Notes: generated by a model not told the origin, from the sequence alone. A stretch of 64,000 nt of DNA from Eutreptiella sp. 'Long Island Sound 2002' (GCA_964036045.1 OZ038382.1:136561251-136625250), one strand, 5' to 3'; numbered from the stretch's first letter, positions 1 through 12,800 are shown. Program-made: numbers and translations.

Positions 1-2888
1 CATGAACGCCGGCCGCGAGGTCGACCGAGGTTCCCATCGGCCTCGCCCACGGACTCCCACGGCCGCCACGTCCATCTCCTCCATGGAGTCCCTGTGGCTA
101 CGCCGCGGTTCCTCCACGTACGCTGAACCAAAATGTTCACGCCGTACTGCATCCATGTACGCATCCTCATCACGGCGCCGGCGGCTGCGTTCAGCGGCCT
201 CCCGTCGTACACCACGCGGCGGGCTGATATCGAACTCCTCCAGGTCCAGGTCCAGGTCCAGGTCCTCACCTTCGCCGACATCCCACTCCACGTCTCCTCT
301 GGGGACCTCATCCCTGAGTCCACCATAACGTCCTCCAGCCCTGGGGATTGGTGCCGGGGCTGGTGCCGGGCGTCGGGGGCGTACCGGCGTCCGCGGTGGG
401 GCACGGCGGTTGTGGTAGTCCGCGCTGAGCCACTCATCGCGCCATTCCTCACTGCCACTGCCGGGCGGCACGCGCTCGTTGCGGCGGCCCGCGCTGTGGT
501 GAGAGGGGGCGGTGAGAGAGGGGGCACTGGCGCTGGGGCGACTCCTGGGGGCTCCGCCGGGGGCGTGGGGTCTGCCTGGACCTGGTCCGGGTCCCCAGCC
601 GTCGTCCGACGAGCCAGACTCCAGGGGTGGGTGGTCGCTGCCGACGCTCCCACGGGCTTCCAGCGCATCCAGCCTCTCCTGCAGGCCGCTGACGACGTTG
701 GTCAGCGACTTGGTCTCGGCCCCGGCGATGTCCAGGTCCTTCTGCGCGCGCGCGGCGACCCCGGAGATGCGAGCCATCTCGACCTTGCCCGTGTCTACCT
801 CGCACTCGAGGGCAAAGACCCTCCTGCGGAGGTAGACAATCCACCGCCAGGTGGTGTCCGGGTCGCCGTTCCCTGGTGGGTCGTCGGGGTCCCCAGGGGG
901 TCCTCCAGGAGGGCCTTCGCCGGGTCCGCCCGGTCCAGGGGGTCCTCCCCCGCCCGGTGGTCCGCCTCCAGGGGGTCCACTCGGTGGGCGTCCTCCAGGG
1001 GGTCCTGATGGTCCTCCGCCAAGGGGTCCCGGTGGGTCTCCGCCGGGTCGCCTCGGTGGGTCCGAGGATGGGCGCTTCCTCGTGATGCCGAACTCCATGT
1101 CGTCATCCTCGTCCATGTCGCCCCACCTGGGCGTCTCGGTCACGGAGGACTCCGAGCTCCGGTAGGGAGGAGGGGGATCCTCATCCTCACCTTCCGGTTC
1201 CATGGGGACGTCTCCGCCGCCTCCGCCCGTCCAAGCCACCACTTGGCGATGTCGACGGCCTCGTTCATCCCCGTCACTGGCGGTGAAGAAGGGGTCACTG
1301 TCGTGGGGGTGCCCACCCGCTGGCCTCCGCGGCCTCTCGGGGGTCTTCCCCTTGCCCTTCCTCCGTCGACGGGCGGTGGTGCCACTGCTCCCACTGCTGC
1401 CCGTGTCCGCCTCATCCAGCGCCATCCTGGAGGAGGCGTCCCCTTCGAAAAGCTTTCGAAGGGTCTCCACTCGTGATGCTCCCGGGGGAGTCTCACGGCG
1501 GAGTTTGGCCTCTGCCTCCTCCATTGCGGCGGCGGTGGCTGCGGCAGCTCGCGCCTCGGCTTCCTCCCGAGCACGAGCCGCCTCGGCTTCCCGGGCCTGC
1601 AGCAGCCGCGCCTTCTGCGCTTCCAACGCTGCCAGCTCCGCCTCCGTCTTGGCCTTCTCCTCAGCGACCTTCCGTCGCGCGGCCTCGATGGCTTCCTTCT
1701 TGGCGGCGTCCTCCTGGGCCTTAGCCGTCGCTTCGGCGTGGGCCCTTTCCTCCGCCTCCTTCTTTGCCCTCTCTTGGGCAAGCGCCTCTTCCAGCGCCTT
1801 CACCTCGGCCTCCTTGCAGGCAATGGCCTCCTGCGTCAGGCGGGCTTCCTCGTCGGCTGCCGCCAACTCACCGTTGACCTGGGCAGTTGCTGCCCCATGG
1901 GCGGCTACGGCCGTGAGTCCGGCCGCAATGGCCGCCATGGACTGGGTGTGGATGGCCATGCCATGTGCCCACTCCGCAGCCTCCTCCTGGGCGATGCCGG
2001 CGGCGCTCTCCACGGCAGCGCTGTACTGCCTGGCCCGTTGCCGGGCAACCCGACGGTTGCAGGGCACCCCACAGGCGCGCTCACAGGCGCGCGCCACGTC
2101 CCTTTCGGGAGCGACGCTGCTGCTGGAGCTGGCCTGGTCGGCCGGCATCCTCCCGCGGTGGGCCGACTCCACGTCGCTGCTGGGGCCTGCTGGGGCCTGC
2201 CGGGCCCTCAGGAGCAGCGGACGGGGCTTGGCCTGGGTCTGCTTGGCGACTTGGATGTAGTCGCCAAGGGTGGTGGAGCCGGGGTGGTGACCACCATTGG
2301 CCCGTTGGGGACTGGGGGCTGGGGTTCCGCCCTTGGCGCCTTGGGCGGCTTCGGCGGCCAGGGACTCCTGGTACTCCCGCCACCTCCGGTCCCTCTTCTT
2401 GTCCCCGGCGGACCGCTTCTCCTTCCCCGGAGACGCGCTGCTGCTGCCCTGCAGCCTGCGCTCGCCCCCGGTTCCGGGAAGTTCTTCTCGATCACGTCCC
2501 ACAGGGAGACGTTGATCGAGGCGCCCGACGGGTAGGCGTTGGGGTCCTCGTCCTCCTCAATCCCGTCGGGGCGCAGCCCTTCGCCGGGCCTGTCCGGCCG
2601 GGTCCACGTCCTCCAGCGCCTCTGCTGGTGGCGGTACTCGTACCCTTCCGCCCGCAGCCAGTCCTCCACGGCCTGCAGGCGGTCGGGGGCGATGTCCGTG
2701 CGGAGCTCGAAGCTCCTGGGCATGCCGCCTTCGCACTGGGGGTGGCTGTGGCGGTAGTGCTGGTCCGGAACCAACCCACGCAGCAGGCGTGCTGCATGGG
2801 GGTGGGGCCGCGGCCACGTCCTGCCCGCTTCCTGCCAATTCACCATGGCAGCGGGGGCGTAGTTGGTCTTGAGGTCCTTGATGTGCAC
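1..2888 (-). pseudogene. R1 Gag-like structural protein, 3' end beyond window, one frameshift
   Basis: A long minus-strand coding frame runs from about 2888 to the left edge with no stop in its distal part. The first ATG is at 2846-2844; an upstream in-frame stop lies at 2898-2900. The N-terminal part (2888 to about 2470) reads in one frame. From about 2470 to 1 the likely protein is in another frame, offset by one base at a five-G run (about 2475). The distal part has an Ala/Glu/Lys-rich coiled coil (about 1870-1500), acidic and basic patches, a Gly/Pro-rich block of repeated GGPPG-like units (about 1050-870), a second heptad-like segment (about 840-640) and a DLDLDL run near 260. Coiled coils and low-complexity linkers after an LTR and leader suit a retrotransposon Gag. 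No zinc knuckle is visible, but the C-terminus lies outside the window. Placing it in a named Gag family would need a profile search. Confidence 0.55.
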
Positions 2889-3268
2889 TCGTTCAACTCA
2901 ACGAACCGGTTGTGGTTGTTGAGGAGGGTGCTGCAGCACTGGATTGGAAGTGCGGCTGGTGCTGGTCAGCCGGTGGTTGTGGAGGTGGTTGACGCGGCCT
3001 TGCTGGTCGGCCGATGGGACTCCGGGTCGGCCGATGGGGCTGATGCAGGAGTCCTGGTCTGTGCACCTCTTTCACGGCTGCTGCGCGGTCAGGGCGGTGC
3101 TCTGGACGGCGCTGCGGGCTCCGTGACGAACTCGGCGCTGTCGCTGAGTGGCGCTGCGAGCCGCTGCGCTGCGCTGCGAGACGCTGCGCTGCGCTGCGAG
3201 CTGCGAGCTGCGCCGCGCTGCTGCGACGCGCTGCTCGGGGTTGGTGGCCCCGAGTGGCACGCGAGGGT
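2889..3268 (-). other. R1 leader between LTR and Gag, with GCTGCG repeats
   Basis: This 380-base GC-rich interval lies between the LTR end at 3269 and the Gag frame, where a 5' untranslated leader is expected. At about 3148-3235 it holds degenerate tandem GCTGCG and GCTGCGAG units. No canonical primer-binding site beginning with TGG directly follows the LTR end. Confidence 0.4.
3148..3235. repeat. short tandem GCTGCG/GCGAG repeat
   Basis: About a dozen imperfect copies of GCTGCG or GCTGCGAG occur in under 90 bases, interrupted by single-base changes. The array lies in the R1 leader and explains several overlapping Arg/Ser/Ala-rich frames there, which are not genes. Confidence 0.75.
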
Positions 3269-5542
3269 TGACGCGTTCCCGTGGGGGGGCCGGCCACGGA
3301 ACGCTGCGGTGGACACACGCAAGTGAGCAGGCAGGCAAAGCACTACGCTCACAAGGGCATCAATGCGTTGTCATGTGACAAAGCGTTTCAGAATCCTTGC
3401 CACTCTGCAAAGAGAGAACGAAAGTATGTACAGCAACACATCAGGATATGTACACATGGGGTTAAGACTGGACTGGGGTAAGGGCATCACAGGACCATAG
3501 ACACTCAGTCCCAACTCATATCCCAATCCCAGGTCCGACCCTCTCAGTGGCTGATGGGGGCGGGGGCTCAAACACAACCAATGCCCTGCTCAGTCCGGAC
3601 CCTGAAACCCTGCCAATAGGGGGGGTGTTGCGCCCAGCCACAGGCGAGTTCCTGGGAACCAAGCAGCTCCATGGCCAACCGACAGTAGCCTCCTATGCTC
3701 CCCCAATGGCAGGTCCGAACTCCACTCTGAGCCAGAGATATGGCCCCGCCATTATCACCCAGGAGTTGGTAGCTGAAAATGGGCTGTTTCAGCCCAAACT
3801 GAAATTAACTCAAAAATCCCCAAAATTGACCCCTCGTCCGGACCCGCCAGAGGTAGGGACGAGGCAACTGACCCTGTGCCCTTCGAGTACGAACCCCCTG
3901 GAGCCCTCACCCAACCTGGTTCCCTCTGAGGTCCCGGCATCAGGGCAACACGGATGAGTCATGTGGGGTCATGATGCCAAAATCACCAAAATTGGCGTGA
4001 TTCCCACGCGTGGCTCGCCCAGCTAAGGTAAGGCCAATGGCTCACAGGGTAGGAGGCAGGACCTGAGACATATATCTGAGTGTACAACTTAGATTTAGGT
4101 ACGGGCTCCCTCTGGGCTTAGAGAAATGGGGCCGCCAATTGAGCACACGGAAGGGGGAAATTGGGGTCCCAAAATTGGGTCATTTTGGCTGCCTGAAATG
4201 AGCCAAAATTCGGTGTGCCCCCAATAGTATATCTCCACGCCGGCTTGGAGATCGGATCCGCCATTCCATGCGTGATCCATCGGGAGCCCAACTGAGTCTC
4301 CCATGCACTTGGCTCTCAAAGATCTCCATGCCACTCGGCGTGGTGACGATCCCAATTGGGTCCACAAATGCAAAAATGGCAAAATTGCCCATACTCAATT
4401 TGGCCTAGCGCCTTAACGAAGGCGGCTCCGCTTCGCCCACGTAGTGTGTGGACCATGGGGACCATTACCCATAACACCCATGTCATATATGGTCCATTGG
4501 TCCATGCGTCCGGCGTGCACGAAGGTTAGAACATGGGGCACGGCGGGCAGCAAAAGTGGAAAAATGCTCAAAATGGCGAAAAATGCGCACACTCATGGTT
4601 GGGGCAAATGAGGCACATGCCCGACTCGGACCGGAGTGTGCCATAGGATTGGTATCAAGTCATATTGGTCCAACATATCTTTTGGGCGTCGCCCAACTCC
4701 CCCGATATTGGGAATGGCAGGGTCGCCAAGTGAGCCCATGATTTGGGATAGTCCCAAATCGCCAACATGGCGGCCACGGTATGTCAAGCCTAAGAGGAGT
4801 TATTCGCCGGGTCCAAGATATGTTGGGCACCGAAGTATGTACCCTCATATCATACTTGGGTCATGATGTCAATTGAGCGCAACGTTGAGATACACGGTCG
4901 CCACTTGACATCATGACGAGCCAAAAATGGCAAAATTGGCACAATGACACACAAAAGTGCCTTGAAAGGTCTACAATTATATTATAATATCTCCGGCTTG
5001 GATTGTGCAATCACTTAATCCTTCTAAACACAATGACTTGACACCATTGACCTTCGATCCCACATATGTGCTCCACTTGGGGCGCCTTGAAAGGTTACGA
5101 GCGCTACTTCCCAAGTGGGCACATGAAAATATGGAAAATTGTAAAACACACACCTTGCTCCCAACGCATCGCTTCGGGATCACCACACAAGCTTCCCTTC
5201 ACGAGGGTTAGGCATGCAATTGACCGTAGGGAGTATGCAAAGGGGGCTTGCACAATATGAGGTCCATTGGCGGGTTCGACTTGGAGCAATGGACCCGCCA
5301 AATGGGCACGCAACACAACACATGGCACATACCACATATTGCCCAAAAAGGTAGCTCCCACCACGATATGTCATGCCCCTCCAAGGGCATAACTTTGTCT
5401 CAATCGCTCATAGGAACTCAAGGAGAGTTCCTATGCCACACCAACACTTGCGCGCTACACTCGAAAGTTATCTTAACGCACGCAATATCATGGCCAAAGA
5501 GTTATAACGCAAACTCTACCTAATTGACCATGATCCATTACA
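3269..5542 (-). repeat. LTR of R1 (left arm of giant inverted repeat)
   Basis: Read on the minus strand, this 2274-base block starts TGTAATGG and ends GCGTCA, the usual TG...CA limits of an LTR. It is nearly identical in inverted orientation to 6219-8497, and both copies lose similarity at the same two points. Downstream (lower coordinates) come a leader and a Gag-like frame, so it is best read as the 5' LTR of R1. Oddly, the sequence upstream of it (5543-6120) resembles the 3' tail of element R2, as if another element's end were fused here, or as if the true LTR were longer. Confidence 0.7.
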
Positions 5543-6120
5543 CTAGCGCGCACGTGTGGAAACGCAAGGCATATAATGCTTCCTAAATTACGTCGGGAGT
5601 ATTGTAAATACATCCCACGTTTCCTTATCGTAATTCCTCGCAAGCAACACGAGATATGACCTTCACAAGTGGCCTCACGAATCAACTTTGTTTTGCCCAT
5701 ATCTTTAAGACAAATGGAGGGCAGGATAAAAGGGAAGTTGATTCGTGCATACGGAAGCACGTAGGTCCACTCGAAAGAGGTCAAATCAAGTGCGGGGATG
5801 TAGAAGTCGAAAATCCGATTTCGACATCCTGAAAAATTCGGATTAAGGTTGCGAGTATTAATTATGAAAATTGCGGAAGCATCCATGCAGTTCCTGGCGA
5901 CTTTGGAGCCTTCGTGACGGATAGCGTTAAAATTTCCATTATAAACAGTTAAACTGGCGGTTACGGTAAAGTCGCGAACCAACCGCCAGCAGTCAAAACA
6001 GTGAGTATCTGAACGGAAGCGTAAAAATTGACGGAAACAATATGAAAATAAAACCCTGTTGATTCCTGATATTCTGATACATAAATCTCCGCTGGCGGTG
6101 CATCGGTTGCCGATGCGGGG
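5543..6120 (-). other. Conserved block upstream of an LTR, with an ORF shared with R2
   Basis: On the minus strand this block aligns with 18595-19160 of R2, and both lie immediately upstream of an LTR start (TGTA). A reading frame is open across it in both places (within 6192-5488 here). The two translations align for about 124 residues with no gap, from an (L)xRD motif through ASAIF and IFDF to TKLIRE and GHIS. Identity is roughly half in the better-conserved 85 residues, by eye. Either this is a small conserved protein, or it is regulatory or LTR sequence that happens to stay open. No known domain is recognised and no membrane segment is evident. Confidence 0.45.
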
Positions 6121-6218
6121 CTTCACGGCACGGAACACGCCGTGCATGGGGTTAGTGGACCGGAGACCGGTTGTATGCCGTAACCTGGCCATGGGGTTCT
6201 GGGTACCGCTTCACTAGT
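6121..6218. other. Spacer remainder between inverted LTRs
   Basis: These 98 bases complete the spacer of the inverted repeat. They contain short internal symmetries (CGGCGTG/CACGCCG-like and ACCGGT) and no gene. Confidence 0.3.
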
Positions 6219-8497
6219 GTAATGGATCATGGTCAAGAGGGAAGAGTTTGCGTTATAACTCTTTGGCCATGATATTGCGTGCGTTAAGATAACTTTCGAG
6301 TGTAGCGCGCAAGTGTTGGTGTTGCATAGGAACTCTCCTTGAGTTCCTATGAGCGATTGACACAAAGTTATGCCCTTGGAGGGGCATGACATATCGTGGG
6401 GGGAGCTACCTTTTTGGGCAATATGGAGTATGTGCCTTGTGTTGTGTTGCGTGCCCATTTGGCGGGTCCATCGCTCCAAGCCAAACCCGCCAATGGACCT
6501 CATATTGTGCAAGCCCCTTCTCCATACTCCCTACGATCAATTGCAAGCCTAACCTTCGTGAAGGGAAGCTTGTGTGGCGATCCCGAAGCGATGCGTTGGG
6601 AGCAAGGTGTGTGTTTTGCAATTTTCCATATTTTCATGTGCCCACTTGGGAAGCAGCGCTCGTAACCTTTCAAAGCGCCCCAAGTGGAGCACATATGTGG
6701 AATTGAAGGTCATTGGTATCAAGTCATTGTGTTTAGAAGGATTACTTGATTGCACGATCCAGGCCGAAGATATTATAATATAATTGTGCACCTTTCAAGG
6801 CACTTTTGTGTGTCTTTGTGCCAATTTTGCCGTTTTTGGCCCGTCATGATGTCAAGTGGCGACCGTGTATTTCAACGTGGTGCTCAATTGACATCATGAC
6901 CCAAGTAAGATATGGAGGTACATACTTCGGTGCCCAACATATCTTGAACCCGGCGAATAACTCCTCTTGGGCTTGGCACACCGTGGCCGCAATGTTGGCG
7001 ATTTGGGACTATCCCAAATCACGGGCTCACTTGGCGACCCTGCCCTTCCCAAAACCGGAGGAGTTGGGCGACGCCCAAAAGATATGTTGGACACACATGA
7101 CTTGATACCAATCCTATGGCACACTCCGGTCCAAGTCGGGCATGTGCCTCATTTGCCCCAACCATGAGTGTGCGCATTTTTGGCCATTTCGAGCAATTTT
7201 GCACTTTTTCTGCCCGCCGTGCACTATGTTGAGCCCACCCGTGCACGCCGGACGCATGGACCAATGGACCATATATGACATGGGTGTTATGCATATTGGT
7301 CCCCATGGTTCACACACCACGTGGGCGAAGCGGAGCAACCTTCATTAAGGCGTTAGCCCAAAGTGAGTGTGGGCAATTTTGCCATTTTGGCATTTGTGGA
7401 CCCAATTGGGATTGTCACCACGCCGAGTGGCATGGAGATCTTTGAGAGCCAAGTGCATGGGAGACTCAGTTGGACTCCCGATGGATAGCGTATGGAGTGG
7501 CGGATCCGATCTCCAAGCCGGCGTCGAGATATACTATTGGGAGCACCCCGAATTTTGGCTCATTTCAGGCAGCCAAAATGACCCCATTTTGGGACCCCAA
7601 TTTCAACCCCGCGTGTGGTCAATTGGCGGCCCCATATCTCCATGCCCACAAGGCGAGCCCGGACCTAATTCCAAGTGTACACTCAGATATAAGTCCTAGG
7701 TCCTGCCTCCTAGCCTGTGAGCCATTGGCCTTGCCCTGGCCGGGCGAGCCACGCGTGGGAATGACGCCAATTTTGGTGATTTTGGCATCATGACCCCACT
7801 TGACGAATCCGTGTTGCCCTGATGCCGGGACCTCAGATGGAACCAGGTTAGGTGAGGGCTCCAGGGAGTTCGTACTCGAAAGGCATAGGGTCAGTTGCCT
7901 CGTCCCTACCTCTGGCGGGTCCGGACCAGTGGTCAATTTTAGAGATTTTTGAGCTAATTTCAGTTTGGGCTGAAACAGCCCATTTTCAGCTACCAACTCC
8001 TAGGGGATAATGGCGGGGCCATATCTCTGGCTCAGAGTGGAGTTGGAACCTGCCGTCAAGGGAGCATTGGGAACCACTGTCGATTGGCCTTGGAGTTGCT
8101 TGGTTCCCAGGAACTTGCCTTCTGGCTGGCCGGGACACCCCCCCTATTGGCAGGGTTTCAGGGTCCGAACTGAGCAGGGCATGGGTTCTGTTTGAGCCCC
8201 CGCCCCCACCAGCCATTGGGAGAGTCGGACCTGGGATTGGGATATGAGTTGGGACTGAGTGTCTATTGTCCTGTGATGCCCTTACTCCAGTCCAGTCTTA
8301 ACCCCATGTGTACATATCCTGATGTGTTGCTGTACATACTTTCGTTCCCTTGTTGCAGAGTGGCAAGGATCCTGAAAAGCTTTGTCACATGACATGAGCG
8401 CATTGATGCCCCTGTGAGCGTAGTGCTTTGCCTGCCTGCTCACTTGCGCGTGTCCACCGCAGCGTCCCTTGGCCAGGCCCCCCACGGGAACGCGTCA
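6219..8497 (+). repeat. LTR, inverted partner of the R1 LTR (right arm)
   Basis: This 2279-base block starts TGTAATGG and ends GCGTCA. It matches the reverse complement of 3269-5542 along its full length with scattered substitutions and small indels. Its first 170 bases are also alignable, at lower identity, with the start of the R2 3' LTR (19161-19333), so the two LTR families are related. The flanks (ACTAG before, ATGGC after) are not a target duplication, so this is not a simple solo-LTR insertion. At 8500 the sequence changes abruptly to R2 LTR sequence. Confidence 0.7.
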
Positions 8498-8499
8498 AT

Positions 8500-9880
8500 G
8501 GCATACCATGGTGGGAGCCACTTTTTGAGGGTATGTGTTATATGCATGGTATGTGCTTCGATGTGCTCACGCCCATGTTATATATCTCTGTTTGTAGGAA
8601 GATATATGGAGTCATACGTGGCAAGGGCTTCGCCCATGTCATAATGGTGAGCTCCATAGCGCTAGACTAAGTCTACCGCTCATATAGTGCATGTGGGAGG
8701 GCTTACGGAGCGACCCACAAGCGCCACTATCAAATTTCTTTTTTCATGGTGCGTGTTGGGAGGAGGTTCGAAGGTGTCCCTATGCGTCCATGTGGGGATC
8801 CAAGTGGGGGGATTTTTTGCAAATGGTCCCAAGCAATTGTGTTTTGAATCATATGTTGATACCATGGGTGAGCGAAGTTATATACTATTGTAACTATCTT
8901 GAATTTGGCATTATTTGCATGTTTTTGACCTCATTTTATGCTCATTTTTGTATTTTATGTGTTCAACTGGTCGGCTAACAGTAAAGTGCCTAGAGATCCG
9001 TGAACTATGGTATGTTGCTTATATGTTGGCAGATGCTTCGGTGTTGCACCTCACCATATGCCAGATCACGTGGTCACTTTGGCGTGGCACACAAGGCCTC
9101 ACAAAATTAGGTCGCAAATTCATGAGTTGACTTGTGAAGCATGTCATGTACATAACCGGAAGGGTTTTGGAGCCAATGATGAGATGTTCTTGGGCATTGA
9201 CGTTTGGCCGATATCACCCTTGTATATTACTTTCCGGTTTGACACATGAATGGAGCATTTGAATATTTGCCGTATGCATTTTTGAGCATATAATTAAATT
9301 TTGGGCACTATGGTGTGATTTGCCTGATTTTGCTAGGTTATGAGGTCATATGCATGGGGCAGTTTTGCAGGCCCAATCGACCCCAAGTCCAACCAAGATT
9401 ATGTCAGGGTAGGGCATGGTCCTGAGTGCCACTCTAGGCCATGACACGCCACCTCCTCTATTGGGCTAGGATTTAGAGGCTTGGGAGGGAACACATTTTT
9501 GGGGTTTGTGTAGTGACTTTTGACACATGGCATTTAGCCATCTTATTTGACTTGGTTCAGGGCATCATGTTGGCGAGTCAAGGGAAGGTCCTGAGTCCAG
9601 GGAATGAGGGGTCTATGGCTGTGATTGTGTATGTTTCCATCTTTCCCCAACTTTAATTTATTTGTGGTCATATGCCAATTTCAGGGCTCCTCTTTGGTGC
9701 AATTCTTGTACATGCCCACGCCCGGGTCTCCGTGTGCACCGTGAGACACCTGGCGTATTGAAAGGAATGCCCTCAGTGTGGATTGACTGGATTTGGATTG
9801 TACTTGGGAGTTGGCTTATTGAAAGGGTTTGTGTGAAGGAGCCTATTTTTCTATTTTTTGTGGGAAATTGTGCAGGATAG
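8500..9880 (+). repeat. R2 5' LTR, truncated at its start
   Basis: It is collinear with 19331-20710 with few differences by eye, from GGCATACCATGG to GTGCAGGATAG. The 170 bases that begin the 3' LTR (19161-19330) are missing here. If the LTR ends at the canonical CA, its end is 9874; the matching six bases beyond may be chance or real LTR. Confidence 0.85.
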
Positions 9881-9889
9881 GGCAAGAGC

Positions 9890-12800
9890 ATGCAGACCCT
9901 GGTGAGGAGCAAGACCCTAGGAGTGACGGGTTATGGTGGAAGGGGTACAGCAGGGGCGGGTCCTGGTAGGGACCTTCTTTATGGTAGCAGAGGAGTACCT
10001 GCCCCCTACCGCCGCACCAGGGACTTGGGCCCCCTTGAGCCCTGCCCAAGGACGCCCCGGGTGCAGATTGTTGAGTCCGTGGAGTCGACGCCGGACTGGG
10101 AAGCCCGAGAAGAGCGAAGATGCTCAGAACGGAGAGCCCTTGCAGGACATGGGCTAGACATGGAGGACCTGGCCTCCATGTGTGAAAGGCAATGCCGCAA
10201 GGCTTGCAATCTCCGCGCCGCTGCGGAGGAGTTGGAGGAGACTGCAAGCAACGGCAGAGCTCGGCGTTACCGGAAGCACGGGTCCCCAAAACCCGTGGCG
10301 GAAGCCAGGGCGATGGAGACGGATCCCAGCCCGGTCAGGCTGTGGTCAGCTGCAGATTCCGAGGGGCACTCCGAGGGCTATCGGACAGCTTACCCTTCGG
10401 AGTCGGAGGAGATGGCCAGACCGCCCACAAGGGCGAACACGGCCCCAGAACCCAGCCTGGAGCATGGCGCCGAGGCGTTGGAGAGTCCTGCCAGAGCCAG
10501 AACGGCGCCTGTGGCCCGGCACACGGAGCCAACGCGGGATAGCATGGGCGACACACCCATGGCGGAGGAGTCCGAGGCGCCGGGAACTGTGGGATGCGCC
10601 GGATCAGGTGGAAAGCAAGTTGACTGCCACTGCGCGCACGTGTCCTTCTTCATCGGCAAGTACCCAAAGATGGGGATGGACGCCATCGTGCAGCACCTCG
10701 ATCGCCTGGACAACGCGAAGGACAGCCTAGAGGAGGACGTCGCGGGTATCCTGGATGACCAGTCGGCAGCGAAGAGAGACATGGCGGAGATGCGAGCGGA
10801 ACAGGACCGGTACCGGGAGAATCTGGAGCTGGCCCTGCAGAAGCAGCAGCGAGTGGTGGACAGCCTCCTCCACCTGGTGGAGGACATGTCGGGACGCCTG
10901 AAAAGGCTAGAGGAGTCACAACCCCTCGCCTCGGGTCCGGAGCTCCCGGCAAAGCCGGCAAAGGCAGAGCTGGCGGAGCAGGTTAAGACCCTCAGGGGCG
11001 CCATGGAGAAACCAATGGGCGGCCCTGCAGAGGCACCTTACGCGCCTCCGCGTGTTGACCCGGGTGCGCTGCCGTTTGTTCCCATGTTCAGCGAATCCAC
11101 AATGCTCGGGGAGCAACCGGCACCTGCTGGGTCCATGCGGGAAGGGCGCGCAACCACGGACCTGAGGAGCCTGACGGTACAGATGTCCCATGCCGCCCAG
11201 GATCCACCGACCACTACGACTGCCCATGCAGTTTATGCGGAAGAGGAGATCCAGAGCCAGACCATGCAGGGGCGAACCATGGGAAGCGCCGACGGACATG
11301 GTCGAGGTCATCCAGGCGGAAACCTGTGGGTGAAGGACCCCACTACGGGGATATGGACAGCCGGTGGAGCAAGTCCTTCCCGCATTCCAAACCCCATGGG
11401 TTCAGGTACAACTGAACCGCACTCCATGGAGGAGAGGGATGTACGGGGAGTGTACTCACACCCTCCGGCCACAGGTGGTATCCGTCTCGGTGGAGTGGTG
11501 GCTGCGGACGTCGGAGACGCCATCAGGATCGACGACCTCAGGGGAATCAAAATCCCCTACTACGATGGCAACCCTTCCAACCTGGATGATTTCATCCTGG
11601 ATTGGGAGGACTTCGCCGAGGAGGTCGTCGGCGAGATGAGGGGAGCGCCAAGGGACAAGTGGGTATGTCGGACATTCCCACACAGGCTGGCGCAGGACTT
11701 GAAGGAGGAGCTCAGGGATCAGATCCGTGAGGGAGTGATCCAGACGGAGCAGGCCTGCCTCCAGTGGCTGGAGGACGAGGAGCGAGTGGACACCCCCAAG
11801 CAGAAGTTGGAGGACTTGTGGTCCATTCCGCTGCCGCTGGAGCGCGGGGAACTGAGGGTCGGATAATGAAATCGGTACATCCTCAAGTACCGAAGAAGCC
11901 TCAAGCTGGTGGAGGACTGGAATGAGGCCAGCGAGATCCGACACCTGCTGAAGGACGTCCTCCCCGGGCACTGGAAGAGAAGAGTGGAGGATGAGGAGAA
12001 GAAGAGAGCAGAGAAGCGCGTGGCCGTACGGATCATGGCATCGGAGGACACCCACGCCGGAATAATGGAGTTCTTCTGGCGAAACCTCGGCGAGCCCAGC
12101 CGAATGTTTGGGTTGAAGAACGCCGTCTACATGGAGTTATTCGGCGACACCATGGGGCAAAGGTTGATGCGCCTCAACAACGTGGAGTGGAGGCGCGGAG
12201 AACCGCTGAAGATGCAGGTCATCTTCGCCCGCATGAGCCTGGACGAGATTGTGAAGTACATCACGGTGGAGCTGAAGCTCAACGCCAAGAACGAGGCCCA
12301 CGTGCAGGATCGACAAGGCCAAGGACATTGAGGTCATGGAGAAGATCGACACCACCGAGAGGTCAAGGGGGACACGGTCGGCACCGCGGAGGAAGGGAGT
12401 GGAAGCGGCCAAGATCTCTGGACTGTGACCACCCACGAGGATCATGAAGAAGCCCACTTCTTTGCGTTCGTAGCGCACAACATGAAGGAGAATGGGCAGG
12501 ACAGGTCAAGGTGGAACCGCCTGGACCCCAGGACCAAGAACCGCAGAGAAGCGCGGAGGATCGCGAACCCACCGCTCTCGTTCCGAGAGTACAGATCACA
12601 GCACACCGGTTGCTGGGTCTGCTACCGCAGGGGAAACAACCATGCACATGACCACCAGCATTGCAAGGTATATGAGGAGGACAAGAAGACCTACTTCGCC
12701 GCCCATCCCGACAGGAAGCCCAAGGAGCAACGAATTGCCGATTGGAAGGCGAAGGGCGGAGACGGTGGAAAAGGCCAAGAAAAGGGCCAAGGGAAAGGCG

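Noticed and set aside
133-2535. Long plus-strand frames, including one of about 350 codons at 1202-2260
   Set aside because: They are antisense to the R1 Gag frame and arise from its GC-rich coiled-coil and Gly/Pro repeats; they are Ala/Ser-rich with no domain.
6219-8497. A simple solo-LTR insertion
   Set aside because: Flanking pentamers ACTAG and ATGGC do not match, and the right flank is a truncated LTR of another family.
3371-9249. Numerous 60-135-codon frames in the LTRs
   Set aside because: They occur in mirrored or duplicated pairs only because the LTRs are duplicated; no shared frame is better preserved than its surroundings, apart from the 5543-6120 block reported separately.
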